Translations under genes and position numbers: made by a program
In this document: positions 52,431-60,722 of the stretch, one piece after another
Numbering within the stretch: position 1 is the stretch's first letter
How the letters are laid out: each line of letters starts with the position of its first letter
Assembly: GCF_022524485.1 (NCBI RefSeq)
Contig: NZ_JAKXMK010000011.1
Location: 124,001-188,000, forward strand
Length of the DNA stretch: 64,000 bases
Reading direction: 5' to 3'
DNA from: Pseudonocardia alaniniphila
GTDB lineage: Bacteria > Actinomycetota > Actinomycetes > Mycobacteriales > Pseudonocardiaceae
Notes under the pieces: generated by a model
Seen by the model: the letters and a program-made list of their open reading frames with translations, nothing else
The model's database searches: none
What the model was told of the DNA's origin: nothing

Positions 52431-53804
52431 ATGTCAGCTGCGTCCGTGGAACGAGCTGCCCCGCAACCGTCCTCAGTCCGACGGGTCGTCATCGCGAGCC
52501 TCGTGGGCACGTCGCTCGAGTGGTACGACTTCTTCATCTACGGCACGGCTGCGGCGCTCGTGTTCAACCAGTTGTTCTTCCCCAGCTTCGAGCCGCTCGT
52601 CGGCACCCTGCTGGCCTTCACCACCTATGCCGTCGGATTCATCGCCCGCCCGCTGGGCGGCATCGTGTTCGGGCACTACGGCGACAAGGTGGGACGAAAG
52701 AACGTCCTCGTTGCCACGCTGCTGCTGATGGGCGTGGCGACGTTCGCGATCGGCCTGATGCCGACCTACGCGGCGATCGGCGTCTGGGCCCCGGTGCTGC
52801 TCGTGGCCCTGCGTTTCCTGCAAGGGCTGGGGCTCGGCGGGGAGTGGGGCGGGGCCGTCCTGATGACTCTCGAGTCCGGCGACCCCCGCAAGCGCGGGCT
52901 CAACGCGAGCTGGCCGCAGGTCGGGGTGCCGATCGGTCTCTTGCTCGCCAACGGCGTGCTGTCGTTGATGGGCGGGGTCACCGGGGACGGCGCGTTCCTG
53001 TCCTGGGGTTGGTGCGTCCCGTTCCTGCTCAGTGGCCTCCTGGTGCTCGTCGGTCTCTGGATCAGGTTGTCCGTGGCGGAGAGCCCGCTGTTCCAGGAGG
53101 TCGAGACGAAGCAGGTCAAGGCGAAGGCGCCGATCGTCGACGTGCTGCGGCGGTACCCGCGGCAGGTGCTGCTGGCCGTGGGGGCACGGCTCGGCGTGGA
53201 TGTCGCGTTCTATCTGTTCGTTCTGTTCATCACCACCTACGTCGTGACCTACCTGGAGCTGCCCCCGAGCTACGCCCTCAACGCTGTGCTCATCGCTGCG
53301 GCGTGCCAGGTGGCGTTCATTCCGTACTTCGGTTCGCTGTCGGACCGGATCGGTCGGCGGCCGGTGTACCTCGCGGGGGCGATCGGTGCCGCGATCTGGT
53401 CGTTCGCGTTCTTCGCGCTGTTGGACACGGGGAGCTTCCCGCTGATCGTCGTGGCCGCCGTCGTGGCCTTGGTGCTGCACGCTGCGATGTACGGCCCGCA
53501 GGCGTCGTTCATCGCCGAGATGTTCCCGACGCAGGTGCGCTACAGCGGCGCCTCCATGGGCTACCAGCTCGCCGGTGTCGTGGGAGGCGCCCTTGCTCCG
53601 ATCGTCGCGACGGCCTTGCTGAGCAGCTACGACAGCTCTGTGGTGGTGTCCCTGTACGCGGTGGTCGTCCTCGCGGTCACGGTGCTGTGCGTACTGATCG
53701 CGAAGGAGACCGCGCGGACCGATCTCACCGTCGGAGATGCCGCGTTCCGGGCCGGCGTCGAGGACCGGAGCACGCCGGTACGAGACGGTAGCGAGCCGTG
53801 TTGA
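52431..53804 (+). CDS. MFS transporter of the metabolite:H+ symporter (MHS) family
   Basis: The 457-residue protein has twelve membrane segments and MHS signatures: LVGTSLEWYDFFIYGTAAALVF, GGIVFGHYGDKVGRKNVLV (loop 2-3) and LRFLQGLGLGGEWGGAVLMTLE. Relatives import organic acids such as alpha-ketoglutarate, shikimate or citrate. GAGGAG lies seven bases before ATG 52431. It is probably repressed by the divergent GntR. A small membrane protein gene overlaps its end. Confidence 0.93.
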   Translation: MSAASVERAAPQPSSVRRVVIASLVGTSLEWYDFFIYGTAAALVFNQLFFPSFEPLVGTLLAFTTYAVGFIARPLGGIVFGHYGDKVGRKNVLVATLLLMGVATFAIGLMPTYAAIGVWAPVLLVALRFLQGLGLGGEWGGAVLMTLESGDPRKRGLNASWPQVGVPIGLLLANGVLSLMGGVTGDGAFLSWGWCVPFLLSGLLVLVGLWIRLSVAESPLFQEVETKQVKAKAPIVDVLRRYPRQVLLAVGARLGVDVAFYLFVLFITTYVVTYLELPPSYALNAVLIAAACQVAFIPYFGSLSDRIGRRPVYLAGAIGAAIWSFAFFALLDTGSFPLIVVAAVVALVLHAAMYGPQASFIAEMFPTQVRYSGASMGYQLAGVVGGALAPIVATALLSSYDSSVVVSLYAVVVLAVTVLCVLIAKETARTDLTVGDAAFRAGVEDRSTPVRDGSEPC

Positions 53805-54004
53805 CCGTGGTGGTGGTCGCCGGGCTGGCTGTGCTGGTCGGGATCGCCGTGATCATCGGATGGGCCGACGCACTGGCGCGCAACGGGGCGTGGACGAGGA
53901 TCGCCGCCGCCCGCCACGCCGTCTGGCTCGACGAACAGCAGCCTGGGGCCGGGGTCGGTCGGCCGAGGTGCTTCGACTGCCCGTTGAACCAGACCGATCG
54001 GTGA
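53798..54004 (+). CDS. small membrane protein overlapping the MHS transporter
   Basis: The 68-residue protein begins at GTG 53798, overlapping the transporter stop by seven bases. It has one N-terminal membrane segment (VVVVAGLAVLVGIAVIIGWA) and ends with a CFDCPLNQ motif (C-x2-C). Translational coupling suggests a partner or accessory subunit of the transporter. No known family is recognised. Confidence 0.6.
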   Translation: MLTVVVVAGLAVLVGIAVIIGWADALARNGAWTRIAAARHAVWLDEQQPGAGVGRPRCFDCPLNQTDR

Positions 54005-54020
54005 CCACCCGGAACACACG

Positions 54021-54869
54021 TCAGGCGGCGTCGAGGGCCGGGCCGAGGTGGGCTTCCTCGTAGGCGTAGTGCTCGTCCAGGTCCTCGGCCAGCCGGTGGA
54101 GGTCATCGCGCAGTCGTACGGCGACCTCGCGCGAAGGTGCTGCGGTCAGCAGGTCCAGTGTCTCGGTGATCTGCACGTTGAGCGCGGCAACGGCTTCGTG
54201 CTCGCGAGTCAGGTGGTCGAGCGCGGGCTCGAGTTCGGGGAAGTCGGCAGCCAAGCGCGGGAAGGCGCTGCCCTCGCGGGAGTGGTGGGCGTGCAGCGCG
54301 CCGCAGAAGGAGAGGCAGTGCCGTTGGAGCTCGTTGGCCGACTCGGGGAGTTGCCCGTTGCCGGCCAGGTAGGTGTCGACTGCTGTCAGCGTGTCGTCGA
54401 GTTGTTTCCGGAGGCCGGCGTGGATCTCCTTCAGTTGCGCGGTTGCGGCGCCGACCCGCGCCGGTGTGAGGGCGACGACCTGGATCACGCGGGAGGTGTT
54501 CTGCTGGTAGGCGGCGAAGGCGGGCTCGCGGGTTGCTTGTTCGTGGTACAGGCGGTCGCGCTCGGCGCCGGTGACCTCGGTGGCGAGCGCGTCGTACCTG
54601 GTGTCGCCGATCTCGACGATGACGGTCGGGTTGGCCCGGAGGTTGTGGAGCCAGGCGGGCGACTGCGGGTGACCCGCGTTCGTGGCGAAGATGATCAGGC
54701 GACCGGCGTCCTCGGCGAATGCGGCCGGGGTGGTGCTCGGACGGCCTGAGCGGGCGCCCGTCGTGGTCAGCAACAGCAGGTTCGCGTCCTTGAACATGCC
54801 GCCGAGCGCCGCCGGGACGCGGCCGGAGTTGGCCCGGAACTCGTCGATGACCTCGCGGTTGGGATCCAT
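54021..54869 (-). CDS. F420-dependent nitroreductase (Ddn-like) fused to a hemerythrin-like domain
   Basis: The 282-residue fusion has residues 1-130 as the DUF385/Ddn split-barrel (LLLLTTTGARSGRPSTTPAAFAEDAGRLIIFATNAGHPQSPAWLHNLRANPTVIVEIGDTRYDALATEV), which binds deazaflavin F420. Residues 150-282 form a hemerythrin-like four-helix bundle with HAGLRKQLDD, HAHHSREGSAFPRL, HLTREHEAV and DEHYAYEEAHLGPAL supplying His/Glu di-iron ligands. ATG 54869 follows AGGGCGAGGG. A MarR gene is divergent. The fusion suggests redox or oxygen-responsive control of an F420H2 reaction. Confidence 0.9.
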   Translation of the reverse strand: MDPNREVIDEFRANSGRVPAALGGMFKDANLLLLTTTGARSGRPSTTPAAFAEDAGRLIIFATNAGHPQSPAWLHNLRANPTVIVEIGDTRYDALATEVTGAERDRLYHEQATREPAFAAYQQNTSRVIQVVALTPARVGAATAQLKEIHAGLRKQLDDTLTAVDTYLAGNGQLPESANELQRHCLSFCGALHAHHSREGSAFPRLAADFPELEPALDHLTREHEAVAALNVQITETLDLLTAAPSREVAVRLRDDLHRLAEDLDEHYAYEEAHLGPALDAA

Positions 54870-54897
54870 GCGGTTACCCTCGCCCTGCCAGAGTAGT

Positions 54898-54918
54898 TTA
54901 GCTTTGCAAGCAAAGTAA
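54898..54918. promoter_or_regulatory. MarR operator
   Basis: CTTTGC-AA-GCAAAG is a perfect 6-2-6 palindrome, flanked by TTA and TAA, between the divergent Ddn-hemerythrin and marR genes. The TTGCnnGCAA core is typical of MarR sites. Confidence 0.75.
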
Positions 54919-54934
54919 TTTTGAGGACAAAGGT

Positions 54935-55366
54935 ATGTCAAGCGTCGACGACAGCATCCGGACGTTGTTGCTGCTGATGCCGCGGATGGTGGGGCGGACG
55001 AAGCGGATGAAGGTGCCCAACGAACTAGCCGGCCTGAACCTCGCGCCGCGGCACCTGAGCCTGTTCGCCTACCTGCTCTTCGACGGCCCACTCGGCGTCA
55101 ACGACCTGGCCGAACGCCTGGAGGTCACCCCCGCGACCGTCAGCCTGATGGTCGGCGAACTCACCCGCAAAGGCATCCTCGACCGCCGCGAGGACCCCAC
55201 CGATCGCCGCCGCGCCATCGTCTCCCTCGCCGACGATCACCGTGCCGCCATCGACGCCTGGCTGGCCCGCAGCGCCCGCGCCTGGCGCCTGGCCCTCGCA
55301 CCTCTCACCGACGCCGAACGAGCCCTCTTCGTCACCACCCTGAAGACCTACGAAGACGCCCTTTGA
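54935..55366 (+). CDS. MarR-family regulator
   Basis: The 143-residue protein has a winged helix LAPRHLSLFAYLLFDGPLGVNDLAERLEVTPATVSLMVGELTRKGILDRREDPTDRRRAIVSL with the DxRxR wing (DPTDRRR). It probably represses itself and the divergent fusion gene through the palindrome at 54898. There is no obvious redox Cys in the sensing region, so the inducer is more likely a ligand than a peroxide. Confidence 0.92.
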   Translation: MSSVDDSIRTLLLLMPRMVGRTKRMKVPNELAGLNLAPRHLSLFAYLLFDGPLGVNDLAERLEVTPATVSLMVGELTRKGILDRREDPTDRRRAIVSLADDHRAAIDAWLARSARAWRLALAPLTDAERALFVTTLKTYEDAL

Positions 55367-55454
55367 GCTGACGTCCGCCGAATGGTGGTCGACCTCGCCG
55401 CTCGCGAGCACAAAACAGCAGCGGTGGAAGAGGCCTCCGTGGCAGCCTCCGGGC

Positions 55455-55979
55455 GTGATCGAGATCCGCGCTGCAGAGGTGGGCGATGCGGGCGCGATCG
55501 CGGCAGTCCACGTCGCTTCCTGGCAGGTGGCCTACCGCGATCTGCTCCCCGAGGGCGTGCTGGACGGATTGTCGGTCGCCGGGCGAGAACAGATGTGGAG
55601 CGCGATCCTCGGTGAACCGTCGCCGCGTAGTGCGGTCTATGTCGCGGCACGTCGCGGCGCCGTTCTGGGATTCGCGTCGATCGGCGCGAGCCGGGACGGC
55701 GACGCCGGTGGCGACGTGGGCGAGCTCGGCGCGTTCTACCTCCAGCCGGGCCACTGGCGGCAAGGCATCGGGAGCCGTCTTCACGCCGCCGTGGTCGCCG
55801 GTCTCTGCGATCTCGGGTTCAGCACCGCCACACTCTGGGTTCTCGAAGGCAACGACCGAGCACTGCGCTTCTACGAGCAGACCGGATGGGCTGAGGACGG
55901 GCAGTTCAAGGTGGACCGGGGGCCGGGCGGCGTCGAGCTCCGCGAGCGGCGGATGCATCGAGCACTGACGGCTGCGTGA
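55455..55979 (+). CDS. GNAT-family N-acetyltransferase
   Basis: The 174-residue acetyltransferase has the N-terminal IEIRAAEVGDAGAIAAVHVASWQVAYRDLLPEGVL, motif A LGAFYLQPGHWRQGIGSRLHAAVVAGL (Q/RxxGxG/A acetyl-CoA loop) and motif B NDRALRFYEQTGWAEDG. It starts at GTG 55455. It resembles phosphinothricin- or aminoglycoside-type GNATs of broad substrate range; substrate not known. Confidence 0.88.
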   Translation: MIEIRAAEVGDAGAIAAVHVASWQVAYRDLLPEGVLDGLSVAGREQMWSAILGEPSPRSAVYVAARRGAVLGFASIGASRDGDAGGDVGELGAFYLQPGHWRQGIGSRLHAAVVAGLCDLGFSTATLWVLEGNDRALRFYEQTGWAEDGQFKVDRGPGGVELRERRMHRALTAA

Positions 55980-56028
55980 ACCGGAAAAGGCTTCTCTCGC
56001 ACCGATCTCGTGGTTAGCGTCGCGTGCC

Positions 56029-56568
56029 GTGAAGGGTGAAGTGATCATCCTGACCGGGCCGCCCGGCGCCGGGAAGACGAGCGTGGCCGCACTGGTTGCC
56101 GGTGACGCCGCGCGGCCGACGGTCCACCTGGTGACGGACTTCCTCTATCGCGCCATCCGCACCGGCTTCGTGTTGCCGTACCTCCCTGGATCCGCGCGCC
56201 AGAACGAGGTCGTCGTCGACGCGATTCAGGCCGCTGTCACCGCTTTCGCGCGAGGTGGGTACGACGTGGTGGTGGACGGCATCGTAGGCCCGTGGTTCCT
56301 GGACCCGTTCCGGTCGGCCGCGGAACGTGACCACCTGCAGATGTCGTACGTGGTCCTGCGCCCGACGCTGGAGGTCACCCTGTCCCGCGCCAGGGAGCGC
56401 GCCGACGACGAACTGAAGGACGTCGGTGCGATCACGGGCCTCTACGAGCAGTTCGCAGTGCTGGACCAGCTCGAGCGCCACGTGATCGACACCAGCGACC
56501 TCGACGAGAGGCAGGCGGCTGCAGAGGTCCGGCGAGCTGTGGCGTCGGGTCGATACCGCCTCGCGTGA
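56029..56568 (+). CDS. P-loop kinase/ATPase-like protein
   Basis: The 179-residue protein has Walker A VIILTGPPGAGKTSVAAL at residue 6, a VTDFLYRAIRTGF substrate loop, VVVDGIVGPWFLDPF and VVLRPTLEVTLSRARERAD with Arg in the lid-like region. It is similar in layout to chloramphenicol phosphotransferase-like and gluconate-kinase-like enzymes (AAA_33). It starts at GTG 56029. Substrate unknown. Confidence 0.82.
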   Translation: MKGEVIILTGPPGAGKTSVAALVAGDAARPTVHLVTDFLYRAIRTGFVLPYLPGSARQNEVVVDAIQAAVTAFARGGYDVVVDGIVGPWFLDPFRSAAERDHLQMSYVVLRPTLEVTLSRARERADDELKDVGAITGLYEQFAVLDQLERHVIDTSDLDERQAAAEVRRAVASGRYRLA

Positions 56569-56751
56569 CGTGTCACGTGGTCCGTACGGAGCCCGTGGGC
56601 CGAGTGAACAGCGCAATTTCTTCGGCTGGTCAGGCCAATATTGCGATGATTATGCGGATGAGGGTCGCGTGGCGTTGTCATGCCGGAAACTTGGGTGGAC
56701 CCTGGTCGCTTGATTTGCTGATGCGGCAGTCGGGCGGTCGCTGGGGGTGTG

Positions 56752-57597
56752 ATGAACGAACGGCGCCGTGCGGCAGCACGGAAAATCCTCGGCGCCGCCG
56801 TTGTCACCGCCATTGTCCTGGGAAGTGTCACGGGCTTGTCCATGGCCACGTCGGAATCTTGGCTGCCACCACCTGCGGCACCTGCCGTCGCATCGCTGCG
56901 GCCCGTTCCGGCCATCGACCCAGGTGATCTCGACGATCCACGCCTCACGGCGGCATTGACCTCGTGCTTCACGGACTTGAATTCCGAGTACGCGAATGCG
57001 CCGAACTTCCAGGTGTGGGTCGACGCGCTGCACCGAAACAGCGAGCGTGTCGCACGGTCATTGCTGATGGAGCTTCGAGTATTTGCCGCGAAGAACGACA
57101 AATTGGCTTACCGGGCGCTCGACTGCACGCTGCGAACCGTCGATACGTGGAGGCGTCCGCAACGACCGGCGCGGCCTGAATGCGCGGCGGGCGAGCAGCG
57201 AAGTGGCGTCGATCTCAGCGGAGTGCGGGGCCGCGACTGTCGCCCCGACCGGCCCACCCGTGCCGAGGGGCCCGACCGTTCAGCCCGCACGCAGCGGCCG
57301 CCCGAACGAACGGACCGGCCCGAAAGCCGGCCGGCGAAGCCCGAGCACGCGAAGCCTGTGCGGCCGCCCGAGCCGCCGATGCCTGCGCAGTCGAAGCCGG
57401 AACGGCCGAGCCTCGCGCCGTCGAAGCCCGACCGGCCGACGACGACCGAGCCGTCGAAGCCTGCGCCCTCGACATCCGAGTCGTCACCTCCTGAACGGTC
57501 GGCACCTGAGCAGTCGACACCTGAGCGGCCGACGTCCCCGCCATCGACGCCCGGATCGTCGACGCCTGAACAGACGGAGTCGGAGGAGTCGGAGTAG
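56752..57597 (+). CDS. secreted or anchored protein with Pro/Ser/Glu-rich tail
   Basis: The protein has about 281 residues. The N-terminal signal/anchor is RRRAAARKILGAAVVTAIVLG; a small globular part (DDPRLTAALTSCFTDLNSEYANAPNFQVW, LMELRVFAAKNDKLAYRALDCTLRTVDTWRRP) has three spaced Cys. A tail of about 130 residues of Pro/Ser/Glu/Arg repeats (PERPSLAPSKPDRPTTTEPS) follows. It likely crosses or sits on the cell wall. No family is recognised. It may start at ATG 56752 or GTG 56749. Confidence 0.65.
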   Translation: MNERRRAAARKILGAAVVTAIVLGSVTGLSMATSESWLPPPAAPAVASLRPVPAIDPGDLDDPRLTAALTSCFTDLNSEYANAPNFQVWVDALHRNSERVARSLLMELRVFAAKNDKLAYRALDCTLRTVDTWRRPQRPARPECAAGEQRSGVDLSGVRGRDCRPDRPTRAEGPDRSARTQRPPERTDRPESRPAKPEHAKPVRPPEPPMPAQSKPERPSLAPSKPDRPTTTEPSKPAPSTSESSPPERSAPEQSTPERPTSPPSTPGSSTPEQTESEESE

Positions 57598-57612
57598 CAG
57601 GCCACGATCCGG

Positions 57613-58836
57613 CTACTTCATCGGCGGAGGGTCGGACGGCGCGACCTGGGCGGCGATCTGCCGCCAGAGTTTGTCGGCGGCGTTCGTGTACGCGCCGGTG
57701 GTGGGATCGAATGCCTCGGGCTGGTAGGTGACCGCGACAGCGATGGCGATCTTCTGCGACGGCAGATACGCCTCGACCGCGGACTCGCCCGAGAACAGGG
57801 GGTTCTGCAAGAGCCAGTTGCCACTGATGACGACGCCCAGGCCGTAGGTGTAGGCGATGTTCTGGTCGAAGCACGCGGCACAACCGGCAATCGCCGTCGT
57901 TCTTCCTCGCAGTTCTGTGGACACCATCTTGGCGTAGGACTCGGGCGAGAGCAGCTGACCGGAGTTGATGGCGGCCGCGGTCACGCTGAGGTCGTGGAGG
58001 TTCGTGGTCTGGATGGCGCCCCGGGCGAGAGTCCACGACGGGTTCCAGTAGGTCGACTCCTCGTAGAACGGGACGCCGGCCGGGATCTGCAGGGCCTGGC
58101 GGCGTTCGGAACTGAAGGCGTGCAGCACGGGCTCCGTGATGGCCGCCGTGCCCGGGTCTGTGGTGTTGTCGAGCCCGAGCGGGCCGAGGGTCTTCTCCCG
58201 CAACGCCGTCGCCAGGTCTTGACCGGTGATCTTCTCCAGCGCCAATCCGAGGATGACGTAGTTGGTGTGCGAGTAGTTCCAGTTCGTTCCGGGCTCGTAC
58301 ACCAGCGGCTTCGAGACCGCGTACGCGAGTTGTTCCTCCGGCGTCCATTGTTTGAAGGGCTGGGCGTAGCTCGCTGCGCTGAACGCGGGTTCTTGCACGA
58401 AGTCGACGTATCCCGATGTCATCTGGGCGAGTTGGCCGAGGGTGACCCGGTCGGTGTGCGGGATGTCGGGCAACCACGTCGACACCTTGTCGTCCAGGCT
58501 GACCTTCTTCTCGTCGACGAGTTGCAACAGCAGGGTGGACATGTAGGAGATCGCCACCGCACCGTTGCGAAAGTGCATGTCGGTGCTGGCGGGAACACCG
58601 GTCATCGATTCGCCGAAGGCCTGCGTGATGAGGTCCTGGCCATCGACCGTGACGCGGACGAGCACCGCCCTCAGGTGCTCGGTCGCCATCGTGTCGCGCA
58701 CGACCTTCACCACGGCATCGGCCTTGACCGGGTCGATCGACACGCCTGGTCCGGTGGCGGAGCCGGCGCCGTTGTTCGACGACGTGCACCCGGCGAGGAT
58801 CACGACGAGGGCCGCCACGACGATCGCCTTGCGCAT
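57613..58836 (-). CDS. beta-lactamase-like lipoprotein, predicted catalytically dead
   Basis: The 407-residue secreted lipoprotein has lipobox VILAGC at Cys17 and the class C beta-lactamase/PBP fold (VTLGQLAQMTSGYVDF, NWNYSHTNYVILGLALEKITGQDL). The nucleophile motif S-x-x-K appears as FRNGAVAISYMST, with Ala for Ser and Ile for Lys, and the H-x-G motif reads FSGESAVEAYLPS. Only the Tyr motif survives. It is therefore probably a binding or sensing protein rather than a hydrolase. The active counterpart in this window is at 40841. Confidence 0.88.
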   Translation of the reverse strand: MRKAIVVAALVVILAGCTSSNNGAGSATGPGVSIDPVKADAVVKVVRDTMATEHLRAVLVRVTVDGQDLITQAFGESMTGVPASTDMHFRNGAVAISYMSTLLLQLVDEKKVSLDDKVSTWLPDIPHTDRVTLGQLAQMTSGYVDFVQEPAFSAASYAQPFKQWTPEEQLAYAVSKPLVYEPGTNWNYSHTNYVILGLALEKITGQDLATALREKTLGPLGLDNTTDPGTAAITEPVLHAFSSERRQALQIPAGVPFYEESTYWNPSWTLARGAIQTTNLHDLSVTAAAINSGQLLSPESYAKMVSTELRGRTTAIAGCAACFDQNIAYTYGLGVVISGNWLLQNPLFSGESAVEAYLPSQKIAIAVAVTYQPEAFDPTTGAYTNAADKLWRQIAAQVAPSDPPPMK

Positions 58837-59148
58837 CGCGTCATCCCTTCGATCTGATCAATTCTCCTAACACGCGCGCATCGAGTCCCTGAGACTAGTG
58901 CGCGGCCACCAATAGGGCGACGATTACGCATGCTTTCGTGTGCTGATGTTCCGCGGGTCGTCGCCCCTGTCGTCGGAGAAATTCTGATCCCGGGACCGTA
59001 GTCGTGGAGGTCGTGCCCGCTCGCCTCGATGTCTTATATGGGCGACTCGTACGGTCTGCTCAGGCTCCGTCTCAGCGTGTATTCAGGAACTCAGCGTCCC
59101 TTCAGCAACTCAGCGTTCCTTCAGCGGATGGTCCGTAGCTTCCGGGTC
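58837..59148. other. 312-bp intergenic region with tandem 19-bp repeats
   Basis: There is no gene. Three consecutive 19-bp repeats at 59071-59127 lie 21 bp upstream of the SDR start. The left part is the promoter region of the lipoprotein at 58836. Confidence 0.5.
59071..59127 (+). repeat. three tandem 19-bp repeats in the SDR promoter
   Basis: Copies are CTCAGCGTGTATTCAGGAA (59071), CTCAGCGTCCCTTCAGCAA (59090) and CTCAGCGTTCCTTCAGCGG (59109). The constant parts are CTCAGCGT and TTCAG. Tandem half-sites with regular spacing are typical of OmpR/PhoB-type response-regulator binding. Confidence 0.75.
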
Positions 59149-59952
59149 ATGCCTACTGCACTCGTCACCGGAGCCAGCCGCGGTCTTGGTGCCGTGTTCG
59201 CCGCTCGCCTTGCCCGCGACGGCTATGACCTCGTTCTCGTGGCTCGCGACCGGATGGGGTTGGAGCGCGTCTCGGCGTCGGCGCGGCGGTGCGGGGTGGC
59301 GGTCGAGGTCGTGGTCGCCGATCTCAGCGATGAGCGGGGCTTGGCCCCGGTGCAGCGTCGGCTCGCGGATCCGAGCCGGCCGGTGGATCTGCTGGTGAAC
59401 AACGCGGGTGTCGAGGGCGAGGGCCAGTTCGCGGTCGCCGACATGTGGGACCTGCAGGCTGAGATCGACATCAACGTCACGGCGGTGATGCGGCTGACCA
59501 GGGCTGCCCTGCCGGGGATGATCGAGCGTGGCCGCGGTGGTGTCGTCAACGTCGCGAGCTTCGCCGGCTACCTCGCCGGTCCGGGCAACGCGTACGCAGC
59601 GACGAAGGCGTGGGTGCTGACGTTCACCGACACGGTTTCGGCGTCGCTCGCAGGCACCGGTGTGGGCATGATCGCGCTGTGCGCGGGTCGGATGCGCACC
59701 GGCAAGCACCCGGTGCCGGAGGGGGCGTCGGCGATGTGGCTGGAGCCGGAGGCCGTGGTCGACGAGTGCCTGGCCGATCTCGCCCGCGGCCGCACCTTGT
59801 CCGTGCCGGGCCGGCGTTACCGGGCCGTGGTCGACGTGCTGGAGCTTCCGCGCCGCACGCTGCGCACACTGGCGAAGCTGGCTGGTCGTGGCCGCCAGCA
59901 GCAGCAGCCGCCCGCCGAAGCCGCCACGGTGCGCCTGCGCGCAGCGGCGTGA
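59149..59952 (+). CDS. short-chain dehydrogenase/reductase
   Basis: The 267-residue classical SDR has cofactor loop TALVTGASRGLGAVFAARLA, DLLVNNAGVEGEG, VVNVASFAGYLAGPGNAYAATKAWVLTF with catalytic Ser, Tyr and Lys, and GMIALCAGRMRTGKH. DLVLVARDRMGLERV indicates NADP preference (Arg after beta-2). The C-terminus has a short QQQQ run. ATG 59149 is just downstream of the triple repeat. Substrate unknown; related to DltE-like reductases. Confidence 0.92.
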   Translation: MPTALVTGASRGLGAVFAARLARDGYDLVLVARDRMGLERVSASARRCGVAVEVVVADLSDERGLAPVQRRLADPSRPVDLLVNNAGVEGEGQFAVADMWDLQAEIDINVTAVMRLTRAALPGMIERGRGGVVNVASFAGYLAGPGNAYAATKAWVLTFTDTVSASLAGTGVGMIALCAGRMRTGKHPVPEGASAMWLEPEAVVDECLADLARGRTLSVPGRRYRAVVDVLELPRRTLRTLAKLAGRGRQQQQPPAEAATVRLRAAA

Positions 59953-60020
59953 TCGGTTCCCGAGCTGATCGGCCCGCAATCGAACGCGTTGAGTGCTCGG
60001 AACGGGGAGCACGACCGGCA

Positions 60021-60560
60021 TCACCTCGTTGAGTCCGGGCTCCCGGCTCTGCCTCGATGCAATTCGTAGGCGACGGTCGGCCACATCTCGCCCTTGACTT
60101 CGCGCAGCTGGTCCCCCGAAGGATCGCGGATGAACCCTGCGCGCTCAGCGGCTGCCCGGGACGCGGCGTTGTCGGCGTGGGTCCACAGGCGCATCACCTG
60201 GAGATCCAGGTGAGCGAAGGCCCAGCGCGTCAGGAGCGTGATGGCTCGACGCGCGACGCCTCTGCCCCGCACCTCGGCTGCCACCCAGTACGAGATCTCG
60301 CCTGTCCGATCCGCGTGGTCGAGGGCGATGTTGCCCAGGCGGGCTCCGGTGCGGGCATCCGAGATCAGGAACCCTTCATGTCGTGGGTCCGTCGAGAGCG
60401 CGCTGATCGCGGCCGCTACATCCGCCGCGGTGAGGTTCGAGGCGTCGGTTGTGAACCGCTGGATCTCGACGTCCCTGGCGCAGCGCGCGTACCACTCCGC
60501 GTCCGATGGGGCCCAGGGTCGGAGAACGATCGTGCCGTCACAGGGGTGCGGCGCGTCCAT
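60021..60560 (-). CDS. RimJ/RimL-type GNAT acetyltransferase
   Basis: The 179-residue protein has IVLRPWAPSDAEWYARCARDVEIQRFTT at the start, ISDARTGARLGNIALDHADRTGEISYWVAAEVRGRGVARRAITLLTRWAFAHLDLQVMRLWTHADNAASRAAAERAGFIRDP (motifs D-A-B) and EMWPTVAYELH. It probably acetylates an amine on a protein N-terminus or small molecule. ATG 60560 was picked because the long upstream frame is antisense to the LysR gene. Confidence 0.88.
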   Translation of the reverse strand: MDAPHPCDGTIVLRPWAPSDAEWYARCARDVEIQRFTTDASNLTAADVAAAISALSTDPRHEGFLISDARTGARLGNIALDHADRTGEISYWVAAEVRGRGVARRAITLLTRWAFAHLDLQVMRLWTHADNAASRAAAERAGFIRDPSGDQLREVKGEMWPTVAYELHRGRAGSPDSTR

Positions 60561-60722
60561 GCGAACGAGCCTCGCAGAAGAGGGGTAACCCGCCCAGTCG
60601 GACCGCGCTGCCGTCGCCCGCCTTTCAACGGAACGTTTGCACGTCACATCGCTTGAGGGCGGCCATCCGTCTTGCTTCACTGCGGACAGGGCATCGGACA
60701 CGCAGGCGAAGGCGGGCGCGAT

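Noticed and set aside
57108..57605. A minus-strand frame rich in SGVDCSGADRSG-like repeats resembling a pentapeptide-repeat protein
   Set aside because: It is exactly antisense to the Pro/Ser/Glu-rich tail of the gene at 56752; the repeats reflect codon structure of that tail, and there is no ribosome binding site.
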